From: Spirodela intermedia
Taxonomy: Eukaryota; Streptophyta; Magnoliopsida; Alismatales; Araceae
Length of the DNA stretch: 64,000 nucleotides
Direction: 5' to 3'
Assembly (NCBI GenBank): GCA_902729315.2
Contig: LR746270.1
Location: 2,970,501 to 3,034,500 of the forward strand
In this document: positions 24,422-37,918 of the stretch, in pieces
Layout of the letters: each line of letters begins with the position of its first letter
How positions within the stretch are numbered: the first letter of the stretch is position 1
Made by a program: the position numbers and the translations under genes
Notes under the pieces: model-generated
What the model was told of the DNA's origin: nothing
Databases searched by the model: none
What the model saw: only the letters and a program-made list of their open reading frames with translations

Positions 24422-27400
24422 TCAGGCCCGGGCAGCTGAACAAAAGAGAGACGCACCCATCCTCTCAATGATCCTGAGGTAGAAACTCCATGACGGGCAA
24501 CCGGGCAGGATCGGCGGCTGCCCGAAGGGCCGCCAGGCAACGTAGCTCTGGACGTCCTCTGCCGCCGCTAGCCCCTCCAGATAATCCCGGAGATCACCCC
24601 CTGGACCTGATCGACGACCACAGCTCAATAACTAACCTAGGATTTCTTCTTCCTTAAACCAAAATAAAAAATAAAGAAAATAAAAAAAGAAGAAGAAGGT
24701 GGAAAAGAAAGTCCAGAAAGTCAACTCACCCAGAGAAGTGTCGTCCACGTTCCTGTAGTCGTAAGGTGTTGGGAATATAGCCGTGTGTGGCTGAATGAAT
24801 TGTAAGTTATTACTATTAAAGAAAATAATCCCAAAAAAGGAAATGGAAATATCTTTAGATAGAAATAGGGATAATTTAAAAATAGACTCACGGGGTTGCA
24901 GAGGGCTTTGTAAGGGGAGTCGTCGATGAGCAAGGTGTTGGAGGGGGAGTAGCGGCCGGCCTCCCAGGGGAGATGAGGATCCTCCCTGTTCCATAACCGC
25001 TTCAGCTCCTTCAGGACCAGAGGCTTGTGGGCGTTCTCCATAGTTTTGAACCCCGTGGAGGTGCACTTGGATAGATCCTGGAAAGAATTATCTCTCGTGA
25101 TATCAGACAAAGAAAAAGATAGAAAAAAAAGAAGAAGAAGAGGGGAAACTGAAGAATGAAAGGAACCTTCAAGGGAATCTAATTGTGTGTATAATCTGAT
25201 GACTGCTTTAGAGCAAATTTGTGCAGGAACAGTAAGCAACGTTAACTAGTAAAAAGAAAAACAAAAGAAAAAGGTGACTCTGATCGTTCCTGACGGGGCC
25301 AGAAATCTAAGAACTTCACTGTTCATGGCGATCTGATCCTGGATTATCTGATTACAGCAATTTATGCGGTAAAGGAAAGTGGGCATAGAACAGTTAAAAG
25401 GTAAATGAAATCACTTCGATGGTTCCTAAAAAGGAATTATTAATTTGATGGGAAAAAAATAGCTAGAAATCGTTACAAACCAAAGAATTTGACCATTGAT
25501 GGCGATTCAATCGTGGATTATTTGATGATAGCGATTCATGGAGCAATAGAAAGTGAGCATAAAAAAGTTAAAACATAGAATAAAAAGTCACTTTTATTAT
25601 CATCGACGTCTGCTTTTGATTATAACTTATTTTGGTCAAGTTCCCCAACTCGCTAGTAACTTAAAGCCAGTCTTCTTCCTGCCCTGTATCTAATTATTCG
25701 GAGATTGAAGTGGAAACCAAATAATTAACTATCGATATATATTTATTTTCAGAAAATATTTTAATCATTTAACCACAATTTATGCACAGTAATAACCGGG
25801 GTTAAACTGTTTATAGCGATTCTTGTGCAAAGATGACCTCAGAACCCGATAACATGATACTCGGATCCTCACTCTTCTCACATACAATCTAAGTATTGAT
25901 CCATCTCTCTACTGATCTATGTATATCTATAAACAAGTGTACATGTATGCAGAAATATCTTCAGGTATACATAATCTCAGAATCCCATCAAGAACGAGAA
26001 AACCGAATGAGCGTAGTCGCCTCTATCCTACAGGCCAATCACTAAGAACAAAGAGACAAGTGACCCATTACATCACTGGGCTATAAATGGATGAAATGGG
26101 ATCTACATTTTTTTCTCACTTATAACCAACAAAAGTGGTGTTCCTAGTGAAACAGAACGAACCATGCCGAGCTAAGAACGTCATCATTTCCATAGAAAAT
26201 GGTGGATACTGAGCAGCTGTGGCATGATCGCAAAGAGCTTGGGAAGTATTTTAAACGTATCCCCAATCTTCTAAAATCAATCATCTGTCCAAATCTTAAA
26301 AGCCGAGATGAATGATGTGTTGTTTCAGATCAAGATTAAGTCATATACAAGTCAAGTGAGAATCACAGAGGGAAACGCACTTCAACGCTAGGATCACTCT
26401 ATGGTGCATGGTAGCAAGAAAGGAACAGGATTATAACATTTTACAGCCACAAAGTTTACAGAAAAATAATTTTTCGGATTAAGTTTCATTTCAATGAATC
26501 AAATAGTTAGATAATTAAACTCCTTTGACTAAATTTCACAAGGATATCGTCAGCACTTGTCATCTAAGGTCATCATGAAGCTAAAAATTAGAGTCTCACT
26601 TACCCAACAAAACAGAAGCACCTTTCTCTGTTCTCCGAAAAGAAAATCGACCATAACATCAATATTTTTTCTGCATAGAATTAGAAAGGCATGTTGGTCA
26701 TGGCTTGCTCAAGCATGAATACTGCGAGGAGAAGGCACAGCCAGCAAACAGATAGGAAATTTCACGGCCATCTCTTAGGTTGAAAGCTTACTTTACTCTT
26801 GACGACCAAATGCCAATATCAAATCTCTGAAAGCAGAACTTCAGAAATTCGTCACAGAAGGGTCTCTTAAACACTAGAAAAAAAAAAGAGCGTATGTCAG
26901 AGAACGACCTGTAAAAGTCTGAAACTGAGTTTAAGGACTCACCTGATTTTCTAGCAACTTTTATGAAAGCTCTTTGAGAATTATGTGGTTCATTTACAAC
27001 ATCAACAAGCAAACCATTCAGATCGAGAACAAGCAATTTTTTCTTGCCACACCAGATGGACACTCTTGGCAAGGAGATGGGCATGTTGGCCAATATGTCT
27101 CCTTTTCCAGCTGCATCTAATGCAAGACCCGTGTCATTTTTAGACAAAGAATGATCCATTTCCTCATCTCTACGATTGGGTGTCTCTTGAATAGATATGT
27201 CATGCTTTGGAAACCCAGGAGCACCATGCGATGATTGAGCACTGTTGAGAGAGCGTGTTTCCGTCTTGCCTCCATTTCTACTTGTAAATCTTTCCTCAGA
27301 CTCTCGCATAGTATTATTCGTTTCAGAAGTTGAGCAGATTTCAGAATACAAGCCAGTAGTACTCTCTGCTGAACCAATGATTCCAGGCTTCATTGATCCA

Positions 27401-28317
27401 CTCGCTTCATTCTCATTTATTGCTGTAGGATCGATACAAGGCAGCCGCCCGAAGCATTTTTTCTTTCTCCATCTCGTTCTTCTTCCTTTGCGAGTGCCCT
27501 TTTTCTCTTTAATTGAAGATGCATCACCTTCTCGATCTATAGATACAAAATTCTCTCTAAAAGGGGTGTTGTTGTTCCTTCTCTTGCCATATGCTCTGGC
27601 AGAATCCACCACAGAAGAGTGGGTATCACAACGGCCATTTTCCATGCCATTTGAATAAAAATCTTGCAGCTGACTATGCACCTGCTGCCCAGCCCTCTTA
27701 TCTCTCTTGATGTTGGTATATGCCAACTGAGGATTTTTGAGGTAAGATTCTCGGGTCTGAGCCTGATCATTCCTTTTGGTAGCACCAATATCTGCACTCC
27801 TTTGAAAACCAGTGTTATCCTCCCTTGCCAGATTAACATTTCTAATCTTTCTTCTCTCAGAATTTGAAGAAAATTCACGGTTGGGCTCGCCTCTTTCTGT
27901 GGAAATATTCTCAGATTTCAAAAATCTGGTGCTTTCCTTCCTGTTTCTGAAAGTGAAGTTTTCACTTGTCGTCTGGTTCTCCCTTCTCAACCTACTTCTC
28001 CTCCCATACACTCTTGGAAACCGGTCAATGTGAGAAACATCACTGTGCTGTTTTCTCCAAAAACCTTGCTCTGAAGATTCCGCAATAGATGGATTGCCAA
28101 CACAAAAGTCACCTTTTCGTGAACTCCACTTAAAATAGTTCTGATGGTTTTGATTTACATTCTGTCTAGAGTACGTTTGCTTAAAATTACGAGCGTTTGC
28201 ACCATGCATTGATGGCTGTCTTGGATTTCTTTGGCTGGAAACATCAGTGGTAACAGTTCCGAGACTATTCCTTTCCTCTTCATCTGCGTTTGTCAATGAA
28301 ACATTATTATTCTTCAT
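24422..28317 (-). CDS. Plant HAD-superfamily / FCP1-homology (NLI-interacting factor-like) protein, 651 aa
   Basis: Minus-strand coding exons are 26943-28317, 26792-26873, 26604-26670, 24892-25077, 24730-24790 and 24422-24606, in phase with consensus splice sites. The first about 415 residues are polar, Arg/Asn/Ser-rich and likely disordered, including a basic cluster (KGTRKGRRTRWRKKK). A C-terminal FCP1-type fold follows: motif I KKLLVLDLNGLLVDVV, then FKRPFCDEF, GIWSSRVKKN, LLFCWDLSKCTSTGF, HKPLVLKELKRLW, the acidic motif LLIDDSPYKAL, and HTAIFPTPYDYRNVDD. This layout matches a plant family of unknown physiological role. Motif I carries Asn where active phosphatases have the second Asp (DxD), so activity is doubtful, and from memory relatives share this. 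The ATG at 28317 was chosen because an in-frame TGA lies upstream of it. The last exon could have an extra 3' intron near GAGAGGATGG. Confidence 0.88.
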
Positions 28318-31300
28318 TGTCAATCCAGAAATCTCTAAACAAAACTTAGCAAAAAAGACGTGCTTTGATCAACTCGCAATGAAAAACCTGGATGTCTATC
28401 AAGGCCATATTCCATGAGATGTGCACTATTTTCGCGATGCGGCACAAAATAGTCACCTTTCTGCTTGCTGTTCTTCCTTGCTTCGACTCCTGCAATATAA
28501 ATGTATAGAAATGTTCTCATGGGAAGCATGAAAAGCTACGGTGAAAGTCATAGGACCAGAAACCAGTTCAAATATCAACAGGAAAACCCCATGATGTCAC
28601 AAACAAATGAGCTTTGATTATAGTGTTACATTGTACTGATTACCTAAATCTACTCATTACAGATTATAAACCTGTGTGATACAGAATGTGTTATTTTTTT
28701 GTGCCATCCGGCAATATTTTTCTTTCTTAATGAAACAAAATGTTATCTCATGACAATGATTTTTTCCTCTTTTTTTCTGTACACCATAATGTCTGCAAGA
28801 TGTAGAATTATATTGGTTAAATAAAAGGTATAAAATGTCACATCAATGATTGGAAACATGGAAATTACAGGAGGGCCAATTATTCCTAATATGATGCCAA
28901 TATATTAGTTGGTAAATGCAAAAAATATTACATTGGTCATACAGTTTTAACTTCACATTCTATCCAGAGAAATTTAAACTTTTCACTGTGAACCATTATC
29001 ACTTGAATAATTTAAACAAAAAATTGATTTCAGAACTCAGTGCTAAGATTTTGTAATTAGAAAGAAGTCAAGAAATAGATCAGAGACTAATGTATTGTAC
29101 AGAATAATCTCATAATCTGGTCCAAACGACTGAGAAACATGGCTTCACAAGAAACCGCCCAAATTGAACGTTTACATCTTTCTCATAGCTATGTAACTAA
29201 ACAATGGCTAGACATGATTCTTCGTACTCCGAGTTTCAACCATTTCCTCTATGGATACAAGTTCTTCAGTTTCAGGAGAAGATTATGGGTGACAGCAGAA
29301 ATCCATTAAAGAACAGGAATTAGAAACGAGATTTTGGCATGAGCAAGGACGAAGATACAAGTCTAGTTTTCTGAGACATATTCTAAGTGAGCTCTCAAGA
29401 CAGTGACCTTTTTCCTGGTGCCGAAGAAGGAGAACGTATAAACTGAATACTATATCTTTGATTACAGCTTATATATGATGAAGTGCATGGCAAAGAGGGG
29501 ACCAATCTACGTAAAACGTGTTGACATCAGGGTGCTTATATATAATCTCTCTCATTCTGGAGTTTTCTTTTTCAAAAGTTGCAATGAGTGAACCCCTGGT
29601 ACATGTCGATACTTGGTAAGTCATATGGGTGTCACATAAAACATAGGTTCAAACATTATGAAATGCAATCAAAGGATACAATCTACGGCCCCAATAAGGA
29701 TGGCTGTGCACAAAAAAAGATGTTAATGATTGATTCTATGATAGAGATTCTCCAATTTATCCTCTACATCAACATGCTAGAGATTAAGACCTCCAAGAAT
29801 GCTAAATCTAGACATCGTATTTGAATAAAAACCACCCTGATGAGACCCGAATGGACACAAAACTGAATCAATATTCGATACTGTGGAAGAAAAAGAAACC
29901 ATGATATCTAATGTATGTCGATTATCCCACTCAAATATTCTAAACTACATAAATTTCCTCAATGAATAAGATTAACTGGAATATGTCAAACTGAACAAGA
30001 AAAGTCGGGTAGTCAACCTAAATATACACACAGAAATCTTTAATCTCTTAATCTCTTAAGGATGCATGCCTATTCATTTGAGAACTGACTCATTGTTCTG
30101 CTTCCCTTTCTTTTTGTTATCTCATTGGCAAACCAACCAAGCAAGATTCTGTTCTAGAAATTTTTTTGATCATGGAGCTTGCCTTGGCTGGATACTTAAG
30201 CTCCATTACGAAGTTCTTACAAACTTTAAAGCAAAGAGATCAAGCGTTTAAAGATGGTGATTTAGAGCCTGCAATCCTTACTGAACAATGGCAGGCTCTT
30301 GGATTTAATTAAAAGAAGTAACAACGGAATAGAAAGGATGTGGAAAAATCATTTTTCATCCAGTTTGGATTCTCGAAGTGAGACGTAACGGATCCCAAGG
30401 ATTAAAATTTCATCAGGAAAAAAAAATGCTTTAATCACGAGTTCCAATTGGAAGGTTAGCAGAATATATGGACCTTGTATAGCTTGAAGAGAGAGATAGG
30501 GTAACCATATAGGTTTTATGTTTCCATGTGTCCATCCCACCTTGCATCAAACCTGAAGTTTTTCTTTCCGCTTATGCAGATGTTTTAGTACATTTATAAG
30601 ACAATATCATTAAGCTGGTCAAAATAGGCGCCAGTTTATCTATTCAAAAATCTCCTATGGACAATTGAGACGGCAGAAAGATACATTTGGCATATCCAAA
30701 GACAAATTGTCACACCCTGCATGACACGAATAGCAAGGGAAAAATCTTAGGAACCTGAAGAAGAATCAGTTTTGAGATAAAATGGTTAATAATTCAGGAC
30801 ATCTTATTAGCTCACACCACGCTAAGACTACACCTCACATGAGAATTATAATAAGAGGTAAATATGATGAATCCATCTTCACTGGAGAATGGGAAAACAA
30901 CGAAATAAATTCTTGAAACTAGGTACTTAAATGGAATTTAACGAACTCATGCTACAATCTCCTCGTTACTGAAGATTATAAAATGGTATATTCTCCAATA
31001 TTCGGCAATCGAGATTCCAAGTTTTCAGTTATTATCAATTTTGTACAAAAGAGAAAACACCCATCTAGTTCATTCGTCTATTCAATGGCAAAAAATGTAA
31101 TCTGAAAGGGTACAGGAATTCACGGAGTGCTAATGATTCATCTACATTTCTCGCCCTTCAATCATTCTCTGCATAGTGATACGATTCAATGTTCCTCTCC
31201 CTCTGGAGTAATCTCTCTCACCGGTCTACAAGATCCCCTGTAAGTGAAACACCTACGAGTTCACAAAAATGAACTCAGAATCCCGATGCTTACATTCATT

Positions 31301-31870
31301 TCCACCGGACATTTGGTCGATCCATCAATTATCAGTTGCGTGTCGCAAAGCGCTTAAGATATCGTCGCAATAATAAATCATCAGTGCTCGTCAGCCACCT
31401 AGAAAAGACAGTCCAAAGCAAGAAACCAAAGACAATCCCGCGAGTATCCCCTGATGTCGTTTGCAGCAGCGTAAGAAAACCAAGTACCACTGCGCCCAAA
31501 ATAGACGCAAACGCAGTACAGTATCGGAAAGCAATGTCGAAGACAGTGGAATACAGATCACGCCTCAGGATCAAAAACTTCCCGTCCAAACTCATCTGGA
31601 TGCGGAAGAAGGGCACCTTGCTGAAACCACCGTGAAGCGGAAATTCTCCCCACTAGGGTTGTCCTCCCACACAGAAAACCAAAATTTACGGAGAAGATGA
31701 TGTCTATCCACCATCAACGAGCATGGACTCGGACACCAACCTTGAGGATACGACCGACGGCTCCTCATCGCCCTACTCCTGCCGCTGCCGTTGCCGGTGC
31801 CGGAACTCGTCGGAAGGGATAGCCCGTGTTTCCGATCCCAACTCGCCCTTCCCAGTCTCCTCTTAAATCA
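28318..31870 (-). other. 5' leader exons and intron of the HAD gene (inferred)
   Basis: On the minus strand, an acceptor-like ttgcag precedes a block (28335-28492) that runs into the coding exon. A strong donor (GTAAGC, 31288-31293) ends a GC-richer block at about 31294-31870 that looks like a first exon. Between them lies about 2.8 kb of AT-rich sequence without gene-like frames, plausibly a 5' UTR intron. This is inference from splice signals and composition only. Confidence 0.35.
31332..31595 (-). CDS. Small ORF (87 aa) with two hydrophobic segments; possible uORF or separate small gene
   Basis: The frame starts MSLDGKFLILRRD and ends RYLKRFATRN. It contains hydrophobic stretches at about residues 28-44 (FASILGAVVLGFLTLL) and 53-64 (GIVFGFLLWTVF), flanked by basic residues, as in a small membrane protein. 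I do not recognise it. It sits in the candidate first leader exon of the downstream HAD gene, about 38 bases before a strong GTAAGC donor. It may therefore be an upstream ORF in the HAD leader, a separate gene, or chance. The complementary strand is also open here. Confidence 0.25.
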   Translation of the reverse strand: MSLDGKFLILRRDLYSTVFDIAFRYCTAFASILGAVVLGFLTLLQTTSGDTRGIVFGFLLWTVFSRWLTSTDDLLLRRYLKRFATRN

Positions 31871-31879
31871 TTCCCTCAG

Positions 31880-32960
31880 CATGCTTCTGTTAACGTGCAT
31901 CATCCTGTCTAGACAAATTACACGTCAGCTATCTATCTAGCTCCATCTCACGCGAAAAGAAACCGGCGGAGCACTCGTTCAGATTCCTAGGATATCCGTC
32001 CCTTTCCTCGCAACTCACGTGACAACAAATCCATTAAATTTCTGACACGCGGATGAGTCGACATCACACAGTCCATTAAATCGTGATCGGCTCCAATTTC
32101 CTTCTTCATGATCAACGGCTGGCGATTTACTTGAGCTTGCTATCAGGCCCACTGTCACACCACCGACTCAAACGATTGAAGCTCCAAGAGTAGTGTGCAC
32201 ATAAGGTCGCTTAGTTGTATGAGGACACATTTTGAGGGGCTCCTAGACTAATTAGGTAGGTCATATGATTCTCTCATATGAACTTGAAAAGTGTCTACCA
32301 TCATGTTCTTCTAGGTAAGGAGGGTAACACGTTGAAAACAACATGTATGACATAATATGGCTCATAGGAGTTCATGGTGATGTCTTTGCCCTAGGAATTA
32401 GTGTGACAATAAGTTTTTTTTATTAAATAATATCTTAGTTTATAATATTAGCTTGAAAGAGCCTACAGTGGCCTTTCAAGACATCTCAACTTGATGAGGA
32501 GTTAATTCACATTGGAAGAGGTTGCTTTTCTTAGCCCATAGTGTCGCGTGCCGAGATGACATGTAGATGGATCATGCAAAGCTTTGTGCCATCAATGAAT
32601 GGCATGTGTCGAGATAGATACTAGAGATGTTGTCATTCTTCAATGTAGTCAACTAATTGACACAATTTATGAAGAAAAATGTAGAATTGAAGTTGTCTAA
32701 AAGGTGCCACAGCATCTTAGGCATGCTTAAATAAGTGGTCACAAGTAAATCAATTATATGACTGCCTAATTTCAATGACCCATTTGAAATATTCATTGAT
32801 GTTCCTACCTCAGTTATCAATAACATGTTAAAATAGGAAACACATCTGCTGTAGATTAGTGATGCACACTAATCCTTACAGGTTAAATAATGCACTCAAT
32901 CTTAAATCTATAACTGAATTCTTTAGATATAATTATGTAGTATTAGATGAGTCCAAGTCA
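31880..32960. other. Spacer; start of the transposon-rich region
   Basis: No coding similarity is recognised. AT content rises here, and the segment leads into sequence homologous to the 3' flank of the CYP85A gene. Part of it may be the far end of the duplicated segment, but I cannot align it by eye beyond about 32970. Confidence 0.5.
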
Positions 32961-32969
32961 AATCCATAG

Positions 32970-33544
32970 GGATGATTTGTTTTTCTCATGCGATTTTTCT
33001 AGTGGTGTGACATTAGGTAGCTCTATGACTACATGAAGTTGATTGCCCCCTCCGACTTGCTGACATGTTGAGGTATAAGTGGTATCTGACATTGGAATAT
33101 TCTACCATAGGGTAGAGACGTTCAAATAAAATTATCCACCAAACATGGGCAAGATTGTGATGTGTGCCAGAAAATAGACAAAGAGCCTTGTATTTCTTTC
33201 AAATGGAAGAAAGAGCCATTCCTCAAGGGAGATGACTAGATGACATCCAAACAACCAACTAAAGGATCAAATGTCTACATTAAATAGAAGCTCAAGCATC
33301 AATAAAATTAAATTGTGAATATGTCAAAATCAAGAACAATGGAGAGAGATGCTTAGGACAGAATTTTCATAGATTATGACATCAAATAAGAAGGCCTGCT
33401 ACTGAGAAATAATCAGACTTGTGGAGACAACAAGAAGGCTTATTACTTCCATAACATGTCACTTAGGGGAGAAGAGATGCCACCAGTTGAAGAGAAAGTC
33501 ATGACATCTTCTTTTCTTCAAATTGTTGTGTTGAGTTCTAATTT
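32970..33544 (-). repeat. Distal part of the duplicated CYP85A 3' flank (inverted copy)
   Basis: Read on the minus strand, this matches 63170-63760 downstream of the intact CYP85A. Shared words include 'gtgtgacattaggtagctc', 'atagattatgacat' and 'cagacttgtggagac' (given here as plus-strand words). The match is cut at 33545 by the copia element and resumes at 38648 on its other side, so the two halves belong to one duplicated block. Confidence 0.8.
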
Positions 33545-34206
33545 GTTGGTGATGTCACCCCATCACAACTGACTTGTTCAAGAGATGTGAGAAACCTCCT
33601 CCCATTTGACTTGCTTGAGAGTGAGGGGCAATGACACGATTGTCACCTCATCCTATTTGACTCATTTAGGGGTTGTGAAAGGAGAGAGAGAGATGGTTGT
33701 CCCCTCATCTTTTTTGACCTATTTAGGGGTTGTGTAGTGAGAGAGGGAGTGGGAAATGAGGGAGATTGAAACCATCACCTTCAAGATGTGTGGGCTCACA
33801 CATGTAGATCGAGATACCTCATTTTAGGAGAATAATTATATTTTTTTAGTTTCTATAAATAGGATATATATTTCTTCTTTTTGAGTATGATAGATGATGA
33901 AATTTTTCCCTCACCCTTGATTACATTTTATTTCTCTATCAACTCTCATCATCTTTCTTAGTTTCTCTTCTTTCTTCTATTGTATGAGAAGTCTTTATAA
34001 AAGGAGATAAGAGTTCATTGTTGACTCTCCAATATGTGAGTCATCTTGAGGATGTTAAGACATGGATTAGAGGTGTTTGGTGAAAATCTTGTTCTTATCA
34101 AGATTCTTAATAATTTGATGATTTCTCTTCTATTCGTTTTTATTGATATCTATAAATTAAATTTATGTTATTATTATGATCATGTGCTTACAGATTTATT
34201 TCTTCA
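33545..34206 (+). repeat. Left LTR of the copia element
   Basis: This 662-bp LTR with TG...CA ends includes a plausible TATA stretch (tataaatagg at about 33856) and Pu/Py-rich tracts. Its first about 446 bases match the right end of the element only in inverted orientation. The remaining about 216 bases match in direct orientation. Confidence 0.8.
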
Positions 34207-37200
34207 AGTAGTATCAAAATATTGATTTGATTATTTTTAGACTTACTATGACTTCTAAGGTGCACACTAACATCCAAAAGTTCAATAAGTTATCTAACTT
34301 CAATCTCTACAAGTATTATGTATATGATGCATTGTTGTAGATGGACTTATATAAGACTTTAGATAGACTAAAGCTTGATAATATTAGTACTGATGATTGA
34401 GAGATAATGAAAAAAATGATTAGAGATTTTATTCATACATGTTTGTTTGATTGAACACTTTAGCAAGTCATAGATGAATATGATATAAAAGAACTCTAGT
34501 AAAAGTTAAAGAAATGATGTGCACTAAAGTCAATGATGAATAAATTGACATTGTATTGAAAATTATTTGAGTTATGCATGTTAGAAGGAGATGATTTAAC
34601 ATCTCATATTGATTATTTTAATCAATTATTGAACAACTTACTTCATATGAAATTATTTTTTTAATAAATACAAAATTTTATTACAATTTTATTGTATGAT
34701 AACACATCATCTGTTCTTGAAGATGTGATTAATTTATTGATAAAGTATCATCATCAGAAGAAGGATGTTGGTGAGGCTTGTGCTGAAGGTCTATATGTGA
34801 AACGTGGAAGAGAATGTGATAGGCAAAAGAAGAAATCATTAGGAGATAAGAAGAGTCAGCCGAAGTCATGGACAAATTAATTGAAAAACTAAATTTGTCA
34901 CGTGTAATGAAAGAAATAATTGTTGAAATTTTTTGAGAAAAATCAAAATGATAAAGCAATAAGTAGTGAATCTAGTTCGGCTAATGTTATGAAGATTGAG
35001 GACATGAAAGATGGTAAAATTTATTTTAGTTTTACTATAATTTTGAAGTTGTCGAACACAAATTTTTGATACCAGTTGCTTTTATTATATGTGTCATAAT
35101 ACTAGTTGATTTAATTCATATAGGAGTGTAATATGAGTTATTTTTATGGAAAACAATGTGACTTATGAAGCTATTGGTATTTTTTTGGTGAAAGTTTGGA
35201 TGTTTGATAGGAGAATTTGAGAGCTTAAGAATGTTTATCATGTTTCAATATTACATCAAAATTTGATTTTGTTTGAAGTTTTGAAGGTGAAAGAATATTG
35301 CTTTAAATGTGAGAATGAGAACCTCAAGATTATCAAGAGAAGACTTGTTATGATGAAAGAAAGACATCAATGAGTAAATATTTATAAACTTAAAGAAAAT
35401 ACTGTTGTAGGTGGAGCTTGTGTTGCGATACTAGATAATTTTATATAAGTAATGATACTTTTTTTATAACATTTAAAATTAGTTTATATAAGTGAAACAA
35501 ATATTCAAAAGTTATATACTTGAGGATTGTTACTTAGTGTGAAAACTTACAAATTAAAATTTTACAAATACTATGTCATAAGAAAAAAGTTCAAGGTAAC
35601 ATTCAAGTAATGAAGCATGAGATAGGTGGTGTGCTAGATTTTATTCATTTAGATGTGTGTGGTTTAGTTGATGTAACATTGATAGGTGGTGCTTGTTATT
35701 TTCTAATGTTTGTTGATGATTTTTTCAAAGAAGTCTAAAGTACAAGTCATAAATATTTGTGAAGTTCAAGATGATCTACAAAAGTTGAGAATCAGATGAG
35801 GAGGAAGATTAATATTTTGTAGATTGATAATAAGAATTTTAAATTTGATTAGTTTTTTAGTGAACACGAAATTCAATGTCATTATATAGTGAAGAAAACT
35901 CTACATTATAATAGTGTTGTTGAGGGGATAAATCATACGATTGTTAAAAGAGCATAATATTTATGACTGAATGTTGACTCATCTATGGAGTTTTGGGTAG
36001 AAGCTGTGAGTATGATAGTTTTTTTTGGTGAATAAGTTGTCAAATTCTACGCTTGATGGAAAGGTGGCTGATGATGTATAGATTAAGAATCATGTTGACT
36101 ATTCAAAATTTTCTATATTTAAATGTCCAATATACGTCCTTACATTTACTATTGAGAGATAGAAGTTGAATCTAAAGTCAAAGAAATATATTCTTTTAAG
36201 CTATAATGTTAGTGTGAAGGAAAATCGACTTTAAGATTTAGAGGTGAAGAAAGTTATTTTCAATAGGAATGTGATATTTAATGAATAAAAATATGTTGAA
36301 TTACTTATCTATAGAGTATATAGTTCAAGATTTTGATGACACTCATGTTGAAGATAGAAGAAGGTTGGACGTAGAGATTTTGGAAAGTCTTTTTAGATCA
36401 ATTGTAAGTGAAGATTGAGTTGTAGAATCATTAGATGTTGCTAATTGTATTAATGTTAGACGAGGTAAATGTAAAGTAAGGCTTCTTATTTGTTTTAATT
36501 ATTATGTTATCTTTACATTATTTATAGGAGATAACAAACCTATAACTTTTGGAAGGTAATTAATTATTCTCAAAAGAAAAAATGATTGTAGATGATGTCT
36601 GAAGAGTGATCATTTTTGAACAAGAATCATACATGAGAATTAGTGGATCTTCTTATACGGAAGTGAGCTATTAGGTACAAATAGGTGTAGAATAAGAAAT
36701 CACCAATGATTGATGGTGACTACTCACAATATAAAATAAGGTTTATATAAAGATCTTTCGTCTATTGTGAAGCACATGTCTATTTTCTTAGTGTCAACCA
36801 TTATGATACATGAAGATATAAAGTTTGAGCAGTTGAATGTGAAGATGACATTTCTTCATGGAGATTTAGAAGAGATTATTTACATATACTAGTTTGAGAG
36901 TTTTATTATGCACAAGTTATAATATTTTATTTGTCAATTGAGGAAGTCTTTTTATGAGTTGAAGTAAGCATCAAGACAATGTTACAAGAGTTTGACTCAT
37001 ATGTTAAAGATTAATTATATGATGTATAATTTTAACTATTACGTTTATATAAAGATTTGTGGTGATGATTTTTTGATTATTTTGAGGTTTTATGTTGATG
37101 ATATGCTCATTACTTTGAAGAATTCACATGAGATTACTAAGTCACTAATGAGTAAAGAATTTGATATGAAGAGTCTTAGTGTGACAAATAAGATTTTTAG

Positions 37201-37918
37201 TATGGAGATCTTTAAAGATCGAGAGTTAGATCAAGTATGGTTAACTCATAAGAGTTATCTTTGGAAGGTAGTAAATCTATTTGACATGGATAATACTAAA
37301 ATAGTAGGCACTCATTTGACTAATAATTTTAAATTATCTACTACTTAGTATTTGACATGTGAAGAAGATATTACTAAGATGAATAAATTTTTTATGCTTG
37401 TACAATTAGTTCTCTTATATATGCTATAGTATGTACAAGATTAGATATTGTTCATATAGTTGAGCTTGTAAGTAAGTTTATGAGCAATCTAGGAAATAAA
37501 TATTAGAGCACAATGAGGTGAATTTTTTTATATTTAAAGAGTTCTTTAGATTTTGGAATCTAGTTTGATCAACAAAGTTATCTTTCTATTAATTTTATTG
37601 ATGTAGATTTTGTTAGAGAACTAGATCATCAAGGATCTATGATGAGATATATAGTTATCATGGTTAATAGACTTGTTAGTTTGAAGTTTACACTTCAAAT
37701 TACTTTTACTTTGTCTACAATTGAGGTGGAGTACATGATTGCTACTAAAACAACTAAAGAGGCTTTGTGGTTGAAGAAATTATTGAACAAACTTAGGATT
37801 TGACATGATAAAGTTTCTTTACATTGTAACAATAAAAGTATTATTTACTTGACAAATAATCAAGTTTATTAAAATATATTGATGCATGGTATCACAAGAT
37901 CTGTGAGTTGATGAATTT

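Noticed and set aside
31336-31635. Plus-strand frame opposite the small hydrophobic ORF
   Set aside because: Lys/Arg/Ser-rich antisense translation with no domain. The splice-donor signal in this block is on the minus strand.
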